This document shows, piece by piece, positions 25,341 to 39,311 of a stretch of 64,000 nucleotides of DNA. A model generated the notes under the pieces. The model made no database searches and was not told the DNA's origin. It saw only the letters and a list, made by a program, of their open reading frames with translations. Source of the DNA: Pseudomonas hygromyciniae (lineage in GTDB: Bacteria; Pseudomonadota; Gammaproteobacteria; Pseudomonadales; Pseudomonadaceae). The stretch's first letter is position 1; every line of letters starts with the position of its first letter. The stretch is taken from contig NZ_CP070506.1 in assembly GCF_016925675.1 (NCBI RefSeq), forward strand, positions 3,532,501 to 3,596,500, written 5' to 3'. A program made the translations under genes and the position numbers.

Positions 25341-27749
25341 TCAGTCGCGCATCGGCCCTGGCGCGATCACTTCGCGCGAGCCGTTGGTGTTCATGGCCGT
25401 GACGACGCCGGCCATTTCCATGGATTCGATCATACGCGCGGCGCGGTTGTAGCCGATCTTCAGTTTACGTTGCACCGCAGAGATCGAGGCGCGACGGCTT
25501 TCCAGCACGAACGCCACCGCTTCGTCGTACAGCGCATCGGTCTCGGCATCATCGTCGCCGCCACCGCTGCCGCCATCGAAGCCGCTGCCGGCCTCCTCGA
25601 CACCCGCCAGGATATCGTCGTTGTATTCCGGCGCGCCACGCAGTTTCCACGCCTCGACCACGCGGTGCACCTCGTCATCGGAAACGAAGGCGCCGTGAAC
25701 GCGGATCGGCAGGCTGGTGCCGGGTGGCATGTAGAGCATGTCACCATGGCCCAGCAGTTGCTCGGCGCCGCCCTGGTCGATGATGGTCCGCGAGTCGATC
25801 TTGCTCGACACCTGGAACGCCATCCGGGTCGGAATGTTGGCCTTGATCAGGCCGGTGATCACATCCACCGACGGCCGCTGGGTCGCGAGGATCAGGTGGA
25901 TCCCCGCCGCACGGGCCTTCTGCGCGATACGGGCGATCAGCTCTTCGACCTTCTTGCCGACGATCATCATCATGTCGGCAAATTCATCGACCACCACGAC
26001 GATGGTCGGCAGCTTGGTCAGCAGCGGCGCTTCATCGTGAATGCTTTCACGCTTGTACAGCGGGTCGGTCAGCGGCGTACCGGCGTCCTGGGCTTCCTTG
26101 ACCTTGGCGTTGAAGCCGGACAGGTTACGCACGCCCATCTTCGCCATCAGCTTGTAGCGCCGCTCCATCTCGGCAACGCTCCAGCGCAGGGCATTGGCGG
26201 CGTCCTTCATGTCGGTTACCACTGGGCACAGCAGGTGCGGAATGCCTTCGTAGATCGACAGCTCCAGCATCTTGGGGTCGATCATGATCAGCTTGGCGTC
26301 TTCCGGGCCGGACTTGAACAGGATCGACAGGATCATCGCGTTCACACCTACCGACTTACCGGAACCGGTAGTACCGGCCACCAGCAGGTGAGGCATTTTC
26401 GCAAGGTCGGTGATCACCGGCTTGCCGCCAATGTCGTGACCCAGGGCCAGGGTGACCGGCGACTTGAAGTTGTCGTATTCCGGGGTCGACAACACTTCGG
26501 AGAAGCGCACGATCTGGCGGTCTTCGTTGGGAATCTCGATGCCCACGGTGGTCTTGCCGGGGATCACTTCCACCACGCGCACGCTGGTCACGGCCAGGGA
26601 GCGCGCAAGGTCTTTGGCCAGGTTGGAGATACGGCTGACCTTGACCCCCGCGGCCGGCTGGATTTCGTAACGGGTAATCACCGGGCCTGGGTGGATCGAG
26701 TCCACCGACACTTCGACGCCAAACTCCTTGAGCTTGATTTCCAGCAGATGGCCGACGGCCGCCAGGGATTCCGGGGAATAGTTGAGTTGTTTCTTTTCCG
26801 CCGGGTCAAGGATCGAGATCGGCGGCAAGGTGCCTTCGACGGCGCTGTCGATAAACAGCGGCGCCTGTTTTTCCTTCTGCACACGATGACTTGGCTCGGG
26901 CGCCTTGACCGGTGCGGGAGCGATGACCGGCGGCACTTGTTTCTCGCGATCAGACATGTGCTTGGTCAGGGCCTGCTCGCGTTCGATCAGGCGTTCCTTG
27001 ACCTTGGCCTGCTCACGGCGATCCGGCGTACTCGGAGCCACCACTTCGTTGACCCGGGTATCGACTTCACGCAATTGCGCAACCATGCGCTTGCGGTCAA
27101 CGCGGGCCGCCCACCAGCGGTTCGCGGCGCCCTGGAACAGCTCGAACAGGTCGAGGGTGATCTTGCCGGTCACATCCATGACCTTGAACCACGACAAATC
27201 GGTAAATACCGTCAGGCCAAACAGGAACAGGGCGATGAACATCAGCGTGCTGCCCTGGATATTCAGGGTCTTGCGGGCCAGGTCACCCAGGCTTTCGCCC
27301 AGGGCGCCGCCCGCACCCGCCGGCAGGCCGGTCGGTGCATGGAAATGGATATGGGCCAGCGCCGCGCCCGACAACACCAAAAACACCAGGCCGATCAGGC
27401 GCCAGGAGAACAGCCAGCCGCTCCACTGCCACGGCTCATGACGCTGACGGAAGATCTGCCAGGTCTTGATCGCCAGCAGCAACGGGAAGATATAGGCGAA
27501 ATAACCGAGGATCATGAACAGGATATCGGCGCTGTAGGAGCCCACAGGCCCGCCGAAGTTCTGTACATCGTCGATCTTGCTGTTGTGACTCCAGCCCGGG
27601 TCGTCCTTGCCGTAGGTCAGCAAGGCCATCATCAGGAACAGGCATAGAGCACCGATGGCAATCAGCGCGCCTTCCTTGAGCCGATAGTGCAGGTGCTGGC
27701 GCCAAGCCGGTACTACTGCTGTTTTGGGTGCTGCGGCGGATTTCTTCAA
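25341..27749 (-). CDS. ftsK: DNA translocase FtsK
   Basis: 802 residues. Four N-terminal transmembrane helices (between ~25 and ~190) anchor it at the septum. A Pro/Lys linker leads to the alpha-beta motor: Walker [16 protein letters not shown] (~457-471), Walker [14 protein letters not shown]. The C-terminal gamma winged-helix ([34 protein letters not shown]) recognises KOPS and activates XerCD at dif. Coordinates chromosome segregation with division. An intact gene, in contrast to its frameshifted neighbours lolA and rarA. Confidence 0.97.
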   Translation of the reverse strand: MKKSAAAPKTAVVPAWRQHLHYRLKEGALIAIGALCLFLMMALLTYGKDDPGWSHNSKIDDVQNFGGPVGSYSADILFMILGYFAYIFPLLLAIKTWQIFRQRHEPWQWSGWLFSWRLIGLVFLVLSGAALAHIHFHAPTGLPAGAGGALGESLGDLARKTLNIQGSTLMFIALFLFGLTVFTDLSWFKVMDVTGKITLDLFELFQGAANRWWAARVDRKRMVAQLREVDTRVNEVVAPSTPDRREQAKVKERLIEREQALTKHMSDREKQVPPVIAPAPVKAPEPSHRVQKEKQAPLFIDSAVEGTLPPISILDPAEKKQLNYSPESLAAVGHLLEIKLKEFGVEVSVDSIHPGPVITRYEIQPAAGVKVSRISNLAKDLARSLAVTSVRVVEVIPGKTTVGIEIPNEDRQIVRFSEVLSTPEYDNFKSPVTLALGHDIGGKPVITDLAKMPHLLVAGTTGSGKSVGVNAMILSILFKSGPEDAKLIMIDPKMLELSIYEGIPHLLCPVVTDMKDAANALRWSVAEMERRYKLMAKMGVRNLSGFNAKVKEAQDAGTPLTDPLYKRESIHDEAPLLTKLPTIVVVVDEFADMMMIVGKKVEELIARIAQKARAAGIHLILATQRPSVDVITGLIKANIPTRMAFQVSSKIDSRTIIDQGGAEQLLGHGDMLYMPPGTSLPIRVHGAFVSDDEVHRVVEAWKLRGAPEYNDDILAGVEEAGSGFDGGSGGGDDDAETDALYDEAVAFVLESRRASISAVQRKLKIGYNRAARMIESMEMAGVVTAMNTNGSREVIAPGPMRD

Positions 27750-28270
27750 AACGGGTCTTTTCCTGCGCCTTAAGCGCGTCCAACAGTTGAATGACTATAA
27801 AAATACTGCCCAACCCGGGCAGGTGAAAAGTGAACGAGCGTCGTCAAGCGTCCTTTAACACTCTGTGACTCCGTCATGAACAGGCGTTAACGCCGGCCCA
27901 CAAGGACATAGTGCCGCCATTGTACGGGTTTGTGTGCCCGTTGCCACGCTGCCGGCCTCGCTCCTGAAGCATACACAAGCGCATTGCCCATACGTTTCAA
28001 TTTGAGCATGCATTGTCTTTACTGACAAAGGCTTATGAGCTGTTTTTATCAGACTGGACAAGCTTTACCCAGCATTCCCGCCCAACGGATGGCGACATGA
28101 CGCGATTACGACCGCATCACCGCTATAGAGTTGCAGAAACACTCGCTCACGCATCCGGGCACTGATTGCGCGATCGGGCTGGCCGAGTGGCGCCGGGTCG
28201 ACAATAATCACTGCCTACGCGGCGGGCCTTGGCCTGTCACCGCCCTCCCCTTCCGTAAGCCTGACTACCC
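27750..28270. other. Non-coding gap between divergent ftsK and aat
   Basis: About 520 bp holding the two divergent promoters. I find no ORF with a ribosome site and no known RNA. A 22-codon frame from about 28097 lacks a Shine-Dalgarno. In P. aeruginosa a trxB gene sits at this place; it is absent here. Confidence 0.5.
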
Positions 28271-28951
28271 ATGCTCACCTGGTTGCAACGCAACACCCTG
28301 ACTTTTCCACCGCTGGCCAAAGCCATGCGTGAACCCAACGGCCTGCTGGCTGCCGGTGGCGACCTGTCTGCTGACCGCCTGGTCCAGGCCTATCGTCATG
28401 GCTGCTTCCCCTGGTTCTCGGAAGGCCAGCCCATCCTGTGGTGGTCGCCAGACCCGCGCACCGTGTTGTTCCCCGCTGAGCTGCACGTATCACGCAGCCT
28501 CGCCAAGATGCTGCGTCAGCAACGCTACGAGGTGACCTTCGACCAGGACTTCGCCGCCGTCATCCAGGCCTGTGCTGCACCTCGCAGCTATGCAGACGGC
28601 ACCTGGATCACCGACGCCATGCAGAACGCCTACCTGCAACTGCACCAACGGGGCTATGCCCATTCTGTCGAGGTGTGGGACCAGGGCAAGCTGGTTGGCG
28701 GTCTGTACGGCCTGGCCATGGGCCAGTTGTTCTTTGGCGAATCGATGTTCAGCCGCGCAGACAACGCCTCGAAATTCGGCTTTGTCACGCTCGTCAGGCA
28801 ATTGCAGGCCTGGGGCTTTGTACTGATCGATTGCCAGATGCCCACCGATCACCTGCACAGCCTCGGCGCCCGCGCCATCCCCCGCAGCGACTTTGCCGGT
28901 TACCTGCGCGACCATCTTGATCAAGCCAGCAGTGGGCCGTGGGTTTCTTAG
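28271..28951 (+). CDS. aat: Leucyl/phenylalanyl-tRNA-protein transferase
   Basis: 226 residues. Signatures: [20 protein letters not shown] near the N-terminus, [20 protein letters not shown], and [19 protein letters not shown] of the GNAT-like catalytic core. Transfers Leu or Phe from tRNA to N-terminal Arg/Lys, making N-degrons read by ClpS and degraded by ClpAP; clpA and clpS lie 2 kb downstream. Followed by bpt and infA on the same strand. Confidence 0.95.
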   Translation: MLTWLQRNTLTFPPLAKAMREPNGLLAAGGDLSADRLVQAYRHGCFPWFSEGQPILWWSPDPRTVLFPAELHVSRSLAKMLRQQRYEVTFDQDFAAVIQACAAPRSYADGTWITDAMQNAYLQLHQRGYAHSVEVWDQGKLVGGLYGLAMGQLFFGESMFSRADNASKFGFVTLVRQLQAWGFVLIDCQMPTDHLHSLGARAIPRSDFAGYLRDHLDQASSGPWVS

Positions 28952-29006
28952 GCGACATGCGCACACCTGGCTTACACTTATTTCAAAGCTTATCCGAGGG
29001 TTGATC

Positions 29007-29714
29007 ATGACCGAGTTGGCGCGCTTGAAGTTTTATGCCACTCAACCCCACTCTTGCAGCTACCTGCCCGAGGAACAGGCGACGACGCTATTCCTCGACC
29101 CCAGCCAGCCGATGGACGTGCATGTGTATGCCGATCTGTCAGAGATGGGCTTTCGGCGCAGTGGCGACCACCTGTATCGGCCGCACTGCCAGAACTGCAA
29201 TGCTTGCGTGCCGGCACGCATACCTGTGGCGCAGTTTTTAGCGGACCGCAATCAAAAACGCATCCTCAAACGTAATGCCGACCTGATCGTGACCCCAGCC
29301 AAGCCGGGTTTCAGCGAGGAGTACTTTGATCTTTACCAGCGCTACATCGAACAGCGCCACGCCGACGGCGACATGTTCCCACCCAGTCGCGACCAGTTTT
29401 CCACGTTCCTGGTACGCGATCTGCCGTTCTCGCGCTTCTACGAGTTCCGGCTTGAAGGAAGGCTGCTGGCGGTCGCGGTCACCGACCTGCTACCCAATGG
29501 TTTGTCGGCGGTCTACACCTTTTACGAGCCCGCCGAAGAGCGCCGCAGCCTCGGACGCTTCGCCATCTTGTGGCAGATCAGTGAAGCATCCAGGCAAAAC
29601 CTGGAGGCGGTGTACCTCGGATACTGGATCAAAAACTGCAAAAAGATGAACTACAAGACCCAATATCGGCCCATTGAGCTGCTAATTAATCAAAGATGGG
29701 TCACGCTTAACTAG
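29007..29714 (+). CDS. bpt: Aspartate/glutamate leucyltransferase (ATE1-like)
   Basis: 235 residues from ATG 29007 ([20 protein letters not shown]). The N-terminal half holds the conserved [15 protein letters not shown]ys cluster and the C-terminal half the transferase core ([19 protein letters not shown]). Bacterial Bpt leucylates N-terminal Asp and Glu, feeding the same N-end-rule pathway as Aat. Names in use include ate and bpt. Confidence 0.92.
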
Positions 29715-29814
29715 AACCCCTTGGCTTAAACACCCTTTTTCGGGCACAATGCACGCCGCTTTTGCCTGGCGCAGTTGCACCGGGCCATTCACTGGATACC
29801 GAGGGCTTTACTGC

Positions 29815-30033
29815 ATGTCGAAAGAAGACAGCTTCGAAATGGAAGGCACTGTCGTCGACACCCTGCCCAACACCATGTTTCGTGTGGAGTTGGAAAATGG
29901 GCACGTCGTAACCGCGCATATCTCCGGCAAGATGCGCAAGAACTACATTCGTATTCTTACCGGTGACAAAGTGCGCGTCGAGCTGACGCCCTATGACTTG
30001 AGCAAAGGGCGCATCACTTACCGCGCTCGCTAA
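29815..30033 (+). CDS. infA: Translation initiation factor IF-1
   Basis: 72 residues, [20 protein letters not shown], a single S1/OB fold. Binds the 30S A-site and assists IF-2 and IF-3 during initiation; essential. The frame could extend upstream to 29749 but ATG 29815 gives the universal length. Rho-independent terminator at 30048-30073. Confidence 0.97.
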
Positions 30034-30047
30034 ACAAGTCAATACAA

Positions 30048-30073
30048 GACGCCCGGTTATGCCGGGCGTTTTT
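30048..30073 (+). terminator. Terminator of infA
   Basis: GACGCCCGG-TTAT-GCCGGGCGTTTTT follows the infA stop by 15 bp. Confidence 0.85.
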
Positions 30074-30106
30074 GTGTGCGTGGGTTTTATAGAGGTCGCA
30101 AAACAA

Positions 30107-30208
30107 CTGTAGGAGCGAGCTTGCTCGCGAAGAACCCCAGGACAACGCACCGAATCAGGAAGCATGCGTTATCGTTGGCGATCTTCGCGAGCAAGCTCGC
30201 TCCTACAG
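30107..30208. repeat. REP doublet (REPIN), TGTAGGAGCGAGC type
   Basis: CTGTAGGAGCGAGCTTGCTC at 30107 and its inverted copy ending at 30208, spacer ~50 bp, between convergent infA and clpA. Same subtype as the doublet at 20139. Confidence 0.88.
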
Positions 30209-30219
30209 GTTTACAGCGG

Positions 30220-32490
30220 TCAGGCCATTTCGGCCGTGGTCTCGAACTCGAAGGTCAGCTCGCCATCCTTCAGGTCGATATGCACCACGCCACCATGGTC
30301 GGAGAGCTCGCCAAACAGGATCTCTTCGGCCAGCGGCCGCTTGATCTTGTCCTGGATCAGGCGCGCCATTGGGCGGGCGCCCATTGCCGCGTCGTAGCCA
30401 CCCTCGGCGATCCAACTGCGTGCCGCTTCCGTCACCTCCAGCTGTACGCGCTTGTCTTCCAACTGCGCCTGAAGCTCGGTAAGGAACTTGTCCACCACGC
30501 TCTTGATAACCTCATGACTAAGGCGACCAAACTGGATAATGGTGTCCAGACGGTTACGGAATTCCGGCGTGAAGCTCTTCTTGATCACTTCCATGGCGTC
30601 GGAAGAGTGATCCTGATGAGTAAAGCCAATGGAAGCCCGCGCAGCCGTCTCGGCACCCGCGTTGGTGGTCATGATCACGATCACGTTGCGAAAGTCCGCC
30701 TTGCGCCCGTTGTTGTCGGTCAGGGTCCCGTGATCCATGACCTGCAGCAGCAGGTTGAAGACTTCCGGGTGGGCCTTTTCGATTTCATCGAGCAGCAATA
30801 CGCAGTGAGGCTGCTTGGTGATCGCCTCGGTCAACAGGCCGCCCTGGTCGAAGCCGACATAACCCGGAGGTGCACCGATCAGGCGCGACACGGTGTGCCG
30901 CTCCATGTATTCGGACATGTCGAACCGCACCAGCTCAATGCCCATGGCCTTGGCCAACTGCCGCGCAGCTTCGGTCTTGCCGACGCCGGTAGGACCGGCG
31001 AACAAGAACGAACCCACCGGTTTGTCCGGCGACTTGAGGCCGGCCCGGGACAGCTTGATCGCCGTCGACAGCGAATCAATCGCCGCATCCTGACCAAACA
31101 CCGTCAACTTGAGGTCGCGCTCCAGGTTACGCAGCAGCTCCTTGTCGGAACTGGTGACGTGTTTTGGCGGAATACGCGCGATTTTCGCCACGATATCCTC
31201 GACCTGAGCCACTTCGATGCGCTTCACACGCTTCTCTACCGGCTGCAGGCGCTGGTAGGCCCCTGCTTCGTCGATCACGTCGATGGCCTTGTCCGGCATA
31301 TGCCGGTCATTGATATAGCGCGACGCCAGCTCAGCGGCCGCACGCAGCGCCTCATCACTGTATTCGATGCCGTGGTGCGCTTCGAAACGGCCTTTGAGCC
31401 CACGCAGGATACCAATGGTGTCCTCCACCGATGGCTCGGACACGTCGACCTTCTGGAAGCGACGCGCCAGGGCGCGGTCTTTTTCGAAGATCCCACGAAA
31501 CTCCTGGAACGTAGTCGAGCCGATGCAGCGGATATCACCGGAAGACAGCAGCGGCTTGAGCAGGTTGGACGCGTCCATCACCCCACCGGAAGCCGCACCG
31601 GCGCCAATGATGGTGTGGATTTCATCAATGAACAGGATCGCCTGGGGACGCTTTTTCAGCTCGCCAAGCAACGCCTTGAAACGCTTCTCGAAGTCGCCAC
31701 GGTACTTGGTCCCGGCGAGCAGCGCCCCCAGGTCAAGGGAGTAGACGACACTGTTGGCCAGCAGGTCAGGCACCTGGTTGTCCACAATGCGCTTGGCCAG
31801 GCCTTCGGCAATCGCGGTCTTACCCACGCCAGCCTCACCCACCAGCAGCGGGTTGTTCTTGCGACGACGAGCCAGGATCTGCGCAACACGCTCAACTTCC
31901 ATCTCGCGCCCAACCAGCGGATCGATCCGCCCCTGGCGCGCCAACTCATTGAGATTGCTGGCATAGGCATCCAGCGGGTTGCTTGAAGAAGAAGACTCAC
32001 CACCCTCTTCGTCCTGCATATCCTGCTCACCCTCGGAGTGATCGCCATGCCCTGGCACTTTCGAGATGCCATGGGCGATGTAGTTGACGACATCAATGCG
32101 GGCAACGCTCTGCTGCTTGAGCAGGAACACCGCCTGGCTTTCCTGCTCGCTGAAGATGGCAACCAATACATTGGCGCCCGTCACTTCACGCTTGCCGGAG
32201 CTCTGCACATGGAAGACGGCACGCTGCAACACCCGCTGAAAGCCCAGGGTTGGCTGGGTCTCACGGTCCTCGTCATGCACGGGGATCAGTGGCGTGGTGG
32301 AGTCAATAAACTCTTGCAGATCATGCTTGAGCTTGTCGAGGTTGGCGCCGCACGCACGCAGAACGGTGGCGGCAGCTTCGTTATCCAAAAGTGCCAGCAG
32401 CAGGTGCTCGACGGTCATGAATTCATGACGCTTCGAACGGGCCTCCTTGAAGGCAAGATTGAGGGTGACTTCGAGCTCGCGGTTTAACAT
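30220..32490 (-). CDS. clpA: ATP-dependent Clp protease ATP-binding subunit ClpA
   Basis: 756 residues. N-domain with two Clp_N repeats (~1-145; [20 protein letters not shown]), an acidic Ser-rich linker ([14 protein letters not shown]), then AAA+ module D1 ([29 protein letters not shown]) and D2 ([31 protein letters not shown]). No middle coiled-coil insert, so ClpA and not ClpB. Unfolds substrates for ClpP; ClpS docks on its N-domain. Downstream of clpS, 29 bp apart. Confidence 0.97.
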   Translation of the reverse strand: MLNRELEVTLNLAFKEARSKRHEFMTVEHLLLALLDNEAAATVLRACGANLDKLKHDLQEFIDSTTPLIPVHDEDRETQPTLGFQRVLQRAVFHVQSSGKREVTGANVLVAIFSEQESQAVFLLKQQSVARIDVVNYIAHGISKVPGHGDHSEGEQDMQDEEGGESSSSSNPLDAYASNLNELARQGRIDPLVGREMEVERVAQILARRRKNNPLLVGEAGVGKTAIAEGLAKRIVDNQVPDLLANSVVYSLDLGALLAGTKYRGDFEKRFKALLGELKKRPQAILFIDEIHTIIGAGAASGGVMDASNLLKPLLSSGDIRCIGSTTFQEFRGIFEKDRALARRFQKVDVSEPSVEDTIGILRGLKGRFEAHHGIEYSDEALRAAAELASRYINDRHMPDKAIDVIDEAGAYQRLQPVEKRVKRIEVAQVEDIVAKIARIPPKHVTSSDKELLRNLERDLKLTVFGQDAAIDSLSTAIKLSRAGLKSPDKPVGSFLFAGPTGVGKTEAARQLAKAMGIELVRFDMSEYMERHTVSRLIGAPPGYVGFDQGGLLTEAITKQPHCVLLLDEIEKAHPEVFNLLLQVMDHGTLTDNNGRKADFRNVIVIMTTNAGAETAARASIGFTHQDHSSDAMEVIKKSFTPEFRNRLDTIIQFGRLSHEVIKSVVDKFLTELQAQLEDKRVQLEVTEAARSWIAEGGYDAAMGARPMARLIQDKIKRPLAEEILFGELSDHGGVVHIDLKDGELTFEFETTAEMA

Positions 32491-32519
32491 AGCTTCACCT
32501 CATACCCAAGTGGTCGGAG

Positions 32520-32888
32520 TTAACCGTCCTTCTCGATTTCACAGAGTAGCGGATGCTGGCTTTCCCTGGCGTACTGGTTGACCTGCATAGCCTTGGTCTC
32601 GGCGATGTCGCGGGTAAACACTCCACATACTGCCCGTCCTTCTGTATGAACGGCCAGCATTACCTTGGTCGCCAACTCGCGGTTCAGATTAAAAAACACC
32701 TCGAGTACTTCGACGACGAAATCCATCGGCGTGTAGTCATCATTGAACAAAACCACCTTGTACATCGGCGGCGCCTGTAAAGCAGGCTTGGCCTCCTGAA
32801 CAGCGATGCCTGCAGAACCGTCATCGTCTTCGAGATGATCCGGGCGATCCTGATTGAATGTTAGTCGAATCTGGCTGAATGCATGCAT
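32520..32888 (-). CDS. clpS: ClpA adaptor protein ClpS
   Basis: 122 residues with start [20 protein letters not shown]; an upstream ATG at 32915 is rejected by family length. The core [20 protein letters not shown] binds N-degron residues, with the His/Glu contact in [18 protein letters not shown]. Delivers N-end-rule substrates, including those made by aat and bpt, to ClpAP. Divergent from cspD. Confidence 0.95.
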   Translation of the reverse strand: MHAFSQIRLTFNQDRPDHLEDDDGSAGIAVQEAKPALQAPPMYKVVLFNDDYTPMDFVVEVLEVFFNLNRELATKVMLAVHTEGRAVCGVFTRDIAETKAMQVNQYARESQHPLLCEIEKDG

Positions 32889-32968
32889 GGAAAGAAAGGT
32901 TCGTCTGTTGTGCATTTACAGTGATGGGGGCGACCTGTCAGAAATTCAACTCCGACCGACTGGCCGCC

Positions 32969-32996
32969 TTGACTATCGGCAAAACGGTGTTACAAC
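32969..32996 (+). promoter_or_regulatory. Candidate cspD promoter
   Basis: TTGACT (32969-32974) and TACAAC (32991-32996) spaced by 16 bp point toward cspD, leaving a ~110-nt leader that could hold the structured 5'-UTR usual for cold-shock-family genes. Confidence 0.35.
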
Positions 32997-33112
32997 CAAT
33001 AGAACCCACAGTGGGTAAAAAAGGTCCGCGCAGTCAACCTTATTTATTCGGGTTAGGACGGATAAACTGGATGATACTCCAGTGATGGAGTCTGGTGCAG
33101 AGGGATATGGGT

Positions 33113-33412
33113 ATGTCTGGCAGCAAGATCAGTGGCAAGGTCAAATGGTTCAACAATGCCAAGGGGTACGGCTTCATTATCGAAGACGGTAAGGATGAAG
33201 ACCTTTTTGCGCATTACTCAGCAATTACCATGGAGGGTTACAAAACGCTGAAAGCGGGCCAAGCAGTGTTCTTTGAGATTACCCAGGGACCCAAGGGGCT
33301 GCATGCTACCAACATCCACGCAGCGTGTGCCGCCGCCCCTGGAAAGCCCCACGAAGACAAGCACGACAAGACAGCTAAATCCGCTCATTCCAAAAAGGAA
33401 CAAACGGCCTGA
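33113..33412 (+). CDS. cspD: Cold-shock-domain protein CspD
   Basis: 99 residues from ATG 33113, eight bases after AGAGGG; ATG 33107 is an alternative. One cold-shock domain with RNP1 KGYGFI and RNP2-like DLFAHYSAI, and the CspD-type GYKTLKAGQAVFFEITQGPK. The C-terminal ~30 residues (PGKPHEDKHDKTAKSAHSKK) form an unusual Lys/His-rich tail. CspD binds single-stranded DNA and inhibits replication in stationary phase in E. coli; inferred here. Divergent to clpS. Confidence 0.9.
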   Translation: MSGSKISGKVKWFNNAKGYGFIIEDGKDEDLFAHYSAITMEGYKTLKAGQAVFFEITQGPKGLHATNIHAACAAAPGKPHEDKHDKTAKSAHSKKEQTA

Positions 33413-33438
33413 TCCGCCACTGAGCAGATACAGCACAT

Positions 33439-33480
33439 AAAAAAACGGCCACCCTGAGTCATCAGGATGGCCGTTTTTTA
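33439..33480. terminator. Bidirectional terminator between cspD and icd
   Basis: AAAAAACGGCCACCCTGA / TCAGGATGGCCGTTTTTT forms a long stem with A-run and T-run on the two sides, serving both convergent genes. Confidence 0.88.
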
Positions 33481-33491
33481 TAGCCTTCGAC

Positions 33492-34748
33492 TTACATATG
33501 CGAAATCAACGCATCGCCAAAGCCCGAAGACGACACCAGCTTGGCGCCGTCCATCAGGCGCTCGAAGTCATAGGTCACGGTCTTGGCCGAAATCGCCCCG
33601 TTGGTGCCCTTGATAATCAAGTCGGCCGCCTCGGTCCAGCCCATATGACGCAGCATCATTTCCGCCGACAGGATCAGCGAACCTGGGTTGACCTGGTCCT
33701 TACCCGCATATTTCGGCGCTGTCCCGTGGGTAGCTTCAAACATCGCCACGGTGTCGGACAGGTTGGCGCCCGGAGCAATACCGATGCCGCCCACTTCTGC
33801 CGCCAAAGCGTCAGAGAGATAGTCACCGTTGAGGTTCAGGGTGGCGATCACATCATATTCGGCCGGACGCAGCAGGATCTGCTGGAGCATGGCATCAGCA
33901 ATCGCGTCCTTGACCACCACATTGCGGCCGGTACGCGGGTTCTTGAACTGCATCCACGGCCCGCCATCGAGCAGGGTCGCGCCGAACTCTTCGGCCGCCA
34001 CTTCGTAGGCCCACTCCTTGAAGGCACCTTCGGTGAACTTCATGATGTTGCCTTTGTGCACGATGGTCAGCGATTCACGGTCGTTATCCACTACATATTG
34101 CAGGGCCTTACGCGCCAGGCGCTTGGTGCCCTCTTTGGAAACCGGCTTGACGCCAATCCCGCAATCCTGGTCAAAACGGATCTTGGTGACGCCCATTTCT
34201 TCCTTGAGGAACTTGATGACCTTGATGGCTTCCGGCGAACCGGCCTTCCATTCGATGCCGGCGTAAATATCCTCGGAGTTCTCACGGAAGATAGTCATGT
34301 CCACATCGCCAGGCTTCTTGACCGGGCTTGGCACACCTTCGAACCAACGCACCGGGCGCAGGCATACATACAGGTCCAGTTGCTGGCGCAGGGCCACGTT
34401 CAGCGAGCGGATACCGCCACCGACCGGCGTGGTCAGCGGGCCCTTGATGGAAACCACGTAGTCCTTGACCGCGTCCAGGGTTTCCTGGGGCAGCCAGGTG
34501 TCCTGGTCGTAAACTTGAGTGGCCTTCTCGCCGGCATACACCTCCATCCAGGAGATTTTGCGCTTGCCGCCGTAAGCCTTGTTAACAGCTGCATCGACCA
34601 CCTTGATCATCACCGGGCTGATGTCGACGCCAATACCGTCACCTTCGATGAAGGGAATGATCGGGTTGTCAGGAACATTGAGAGAATGGTCTGCGTTGAC
34701 GGTGATTTTGTCGCCGACTGCCGGAACCTGAATCTTCTTGTATCCCAT
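33492..34748 (-). CDS. icd: Isocitrate dehydrogenase (NADP+), dimeric type
   Basis: 418 residues starting [20 protein letters not shown]. Substrate loop [20 protein letters not shown] (the Ser corresponds to E. coli Ser113, the AceK target), [18 protein letters not shown], and the IDH/IMDH signature [20 protein letters not shown]. Oxidatively decarboxylates isocitrate in the TCA cycle. Two different isocitrate dehydrogenases occur back-to-back here, the Pseudomonas arrangement. Competes with AceA (44676) for isocitrate. Confidence 0.96.
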   Translation of the reverse strand: MGYKKIQVPAVGDKITVNADHSLNVPDNPIIPFIEGDGIGVDISPVMIKVVDAAVNKAYGGKRKISWMEVYAGEKATQVYDQDTWLPQETLDAVKDYVVSIKGPLTTPVGGGIRSLNVALRQQLDLYVCLRPVRWFEGVPSPVKKPGDVDMTIFRENSEDIYAGIEWKAGSPEAIKVIKFLKEEMGVTKIRFDQDCGIGVKPVSKEGTKRLARKALQYVVDNDRESLTIVHKGNIMKFTEGAFKEWAYEVAAEEFGATLLDGGPWMQFKNPRTGRNVVVKDAIADAMLQQILLRPAEYDVIATLNLNGDYLSDALAAEVGGIGIAPGANLSDTVAMFEATHGTAPKYAGKDQVNPGSLILSAEMMLRHMGWTEAADLIIKGTNGAISAKTVTYDFERLMDGAKLVSSSGFGDALISHM

Positions 34749-37469
<2,721 letters not shown>

Positions 37470-37481
37470 GGCTGTAAGGAT

Positions 37482-37516
37482 ATAAAGAAACCCCGGCCCC
37501 GCGCCGGGGTTTCTCT
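37482..37516 (+). terminator. Terminator of idh
   Basis: AGAAACCCCGGC-CCC-GCGCCGGGGTTTCT, followed by CTTTG, 13 bp after the stop. Confidence 0.8.
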
Positions 37517-37556
37517 TTGTGCCAGCACCGTTTTCACTGAAGAAACCCAATCAAAA

Positions 37557-37646
37557 TGTGGGAGCGGGCTTGCTCGCGAAAGCGCTAGCTCAGCCAATAC
37601 ATCCGGCGGCTCAAATACCGCCATCGCGAGCAAGCCCGCTCCCACA
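37557..37646. repeat. REP doublet (REPIN), TGTGGGAGCGGGC type
   Basis: TGTGGGAGCGGGCTTGCTCG at 37557 and its inverted copy ending at 37646, spacer ~45 bp. Lies between idh and the Nudix gene, both rightward. Confidence 0.88.
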
Positions 37647-37680
37647 CTGACCGCGTCACACCCTGAATCGAGGCGTTCAA

Positions 37681-38127
37681 ATGACCTGGCAACCCCACAT
37701 CACCGTCGCCACCATCGTCGAAGACAACGGTCGCTTCCTGATGGTCGAAGAGCTCAAGGGCGGCCGCGCCGTGCTCAACCAGCCCGCCGGGCACCTCGAC
37801 CCGCACGAAACCCTGACCGAAGCCGCCGTGCGCGAAACCCTTGAAGAAACCGGCTGGGACGTCGAAGCCACCGGCATCGTCGGTATCTACCTGTACACCG
37901 CCCCCAGCAATGGCGTGACTTACCAGCGAGTCTGCTTCATTGCCAAAGCCCTGAAACACCACCCGGACTATCAGCTCGACGAAGGCATCGTGCGCGCTCG
38001 CTGGCTGACCCGTGACGAACTGATGGCTGCACGCGACGACTGGCGTAGCGAGCTGATCATCCGCTGTATCGATGACTATTTGGCCGGCCAGCGCCACAGT
38101 CTCGAACTGATCCGCCCTTCTCTTTAG
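37681..38127 (+). CDS. nudJ: Nudix hydrolase, NudJ-like phosphatase
   Basis: 148 residues. Complete Nudix box GHLDPHETLTEAAVRETLEE then TGWDV (G-x5-E-x7-RE-U-x-EE-x-G-U) at ~40-64. N-terminal WQPHITVATIVEDNGRFLMV matches NudJ, which hydrolyses HMP-pyrophosphate and nucleoside di- and triphosphates in E. coli. Directly upstream of mnmA (60 bp), as in other pseudomonads. Confidence 0.88.
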   Translation: MTWQPHITVATIVEDNGRFLMVEELKGGRAVLNQPAGHLDPHETLTEAAVRETLEETGWDVEATGIVGIYLYTAPSNGVTYQRVCFIAKALKHHPDYQLDEGIVRARWLTRDELMAARDDWRSELIIRCIDDYLAGQRHSLELIRPSL

Positions 38128-38186
38128 CCTTGAGGGCGCGAGCCTGCTAGAATCGCGTCCTTTTTCAAGACACCCGTTGAAATCCT

Positions 38187-39311
38187 ATGCGTGATCCAGC
38201 CCCTTCTGACACACAAAAGAAGCGCGTCATCGTCGGTATGTCCGGCGGCGTGGATTCTTCCGTTTCCGCCGTTCTGCTCATGGAGCAGGGTTATGAGGTG
38301 GAAGGCCTGTTCATGAAGAACTGGGAAGAAGACGATGGAACGGAATACTGCACCGCCATGGACGACCTGGCCGATGCCCAGGCCGTCTGCGACAAGATTG
38401 GCATCAAGCTGCACACCGCCAACTTCGCCGCCGAGTACTGGGACAATGTGTTCGAGCACTTCCTGGCCGAATACAAGGCCGGCCGCACGCCGAACCCGGA
38501 CATCCTGTGCAACCGGGAAATCAAGTTCAAGGCGTTCCTCGACTACGCCATGATCCTCGGTGCCGACCTGATTGCCACTGGCCACTATGTGCGCCGCCGC
38601 GATATCGATGGCCGCACCGAATTGCTCAAGGGCCTGGACCCAAACAAGGACCAGAGCTACTTCCTGCATGCCGTCGGTGGTGAACAGATCGCCAAGACCC
38701 TGTTCCCGGTAGGCGAACTGGAAAAGCCCGAAGTGCGCAAGATCGCCGAGAAACACGGCCTGGCCACCGCCAAGAAGAAGGACTCCACGGGGATCTGCTT
38801 TATCGGCGAGCGTCGCTTCAGCGACTTTCTCAAGCAGTACCTGCCGGCCCAGCCGGGCGAGATCAAGACCACCGAAGGCGAAGTCATCGGCCGTCACCAC
38901 GGCCTGATGTACCACACCATCGGCCAGCGCCAAGGCCTGGGCATCGGCGGCCTGAAAGACGCCGGTGAAGAGCCGTGGTACGTGTTGGTCAAGGACCTGG
39001 AAAATAATGTGCTGATCGTCGGCCAGGGCAACGAGCATCCGTTATTGTTCTCCGGCGCGCTGCTGGCCTCGGAGATCTATTGGGTCAACCCGATCGACCT
39101 GAGCACCCCGCGCCGCCTGACCGCCAAGGTGCGCTATCGCCAAAGCGACCAGCCCTGCACCCTGGAAAGGACTGCCAGCGGCTACCGTGCCACGTTCGAT
39201 GATCCACAACGTGCGGTCACGCCCGGCCAGTCCGTGGTGTTCTACGACGGTGAGATCTGCCTGGGGGGCGGCGTGATTGAAGTCGCCGAACCCTGGAGCA
39301 ACCCGGCATGA
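38187..39311 (+). CDS. mnmA: tRNA 2-thiouridine synthase MnmA (TrmU)
   Basis: 374 residues. PP-loop [15 protein letters not shown] (ATP binding, ~15-29), nucleophilic Cys in [15 protein letters not shown], and the persulfide Cys in [13 protein letters not shown]. Thiolates C2 of U34 in tRNA-Lys, -Glu and -Gln, taking sulfur from TusE (17712). Overlaps hflD by four bases (ATGA). Confidence 0.96.
   Translation: MRDPAPSDTQKKRVIVGMSGGVDSSVSAVLLMEQGYEVEGLFMKNWEEDDGTEYCTAMDDLADAQAVCDKIGIKLHTANFAAEYWDNVFEHFLAEYKAGRTPNPDILCNREIKFKAFLDYAMILGADLIATGHYVRRRDIDGRTELLKGLDPNKDQSYFLHAVGGEQIAKTLFPVGELEKPEVRKIAEKHGLATAKKKDSTGICFIGERRFSDFLKQYLPAQPGEIKTTEGEVIGRHHGLMYHTIGQRQGLGIGGLKDAGEEPWYVLVKDLENNVLIVGQGNEHPLLFSGALLASEIYWVNPIDLSTPRRLTAKVRYRQSDQPCTLERTASGYRATFDDPQRAVTPGQSVVFYDGEICLGGGVIEVAEPWSNPA

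Noticed and set aside
25320..27647. 775-residue open frame opposite ftsK
   Set aside because: It is an antisense shadow with His/Arg/Gln-rich composition; ftsK on the other strand has full domain evidence.
27750..28270. Missing trxB between ftsK and aat as a deletion
   Set aside because: As I recall, P. putida also lacks trxB at this site, so absence is lineage variation rather than a notable loss.
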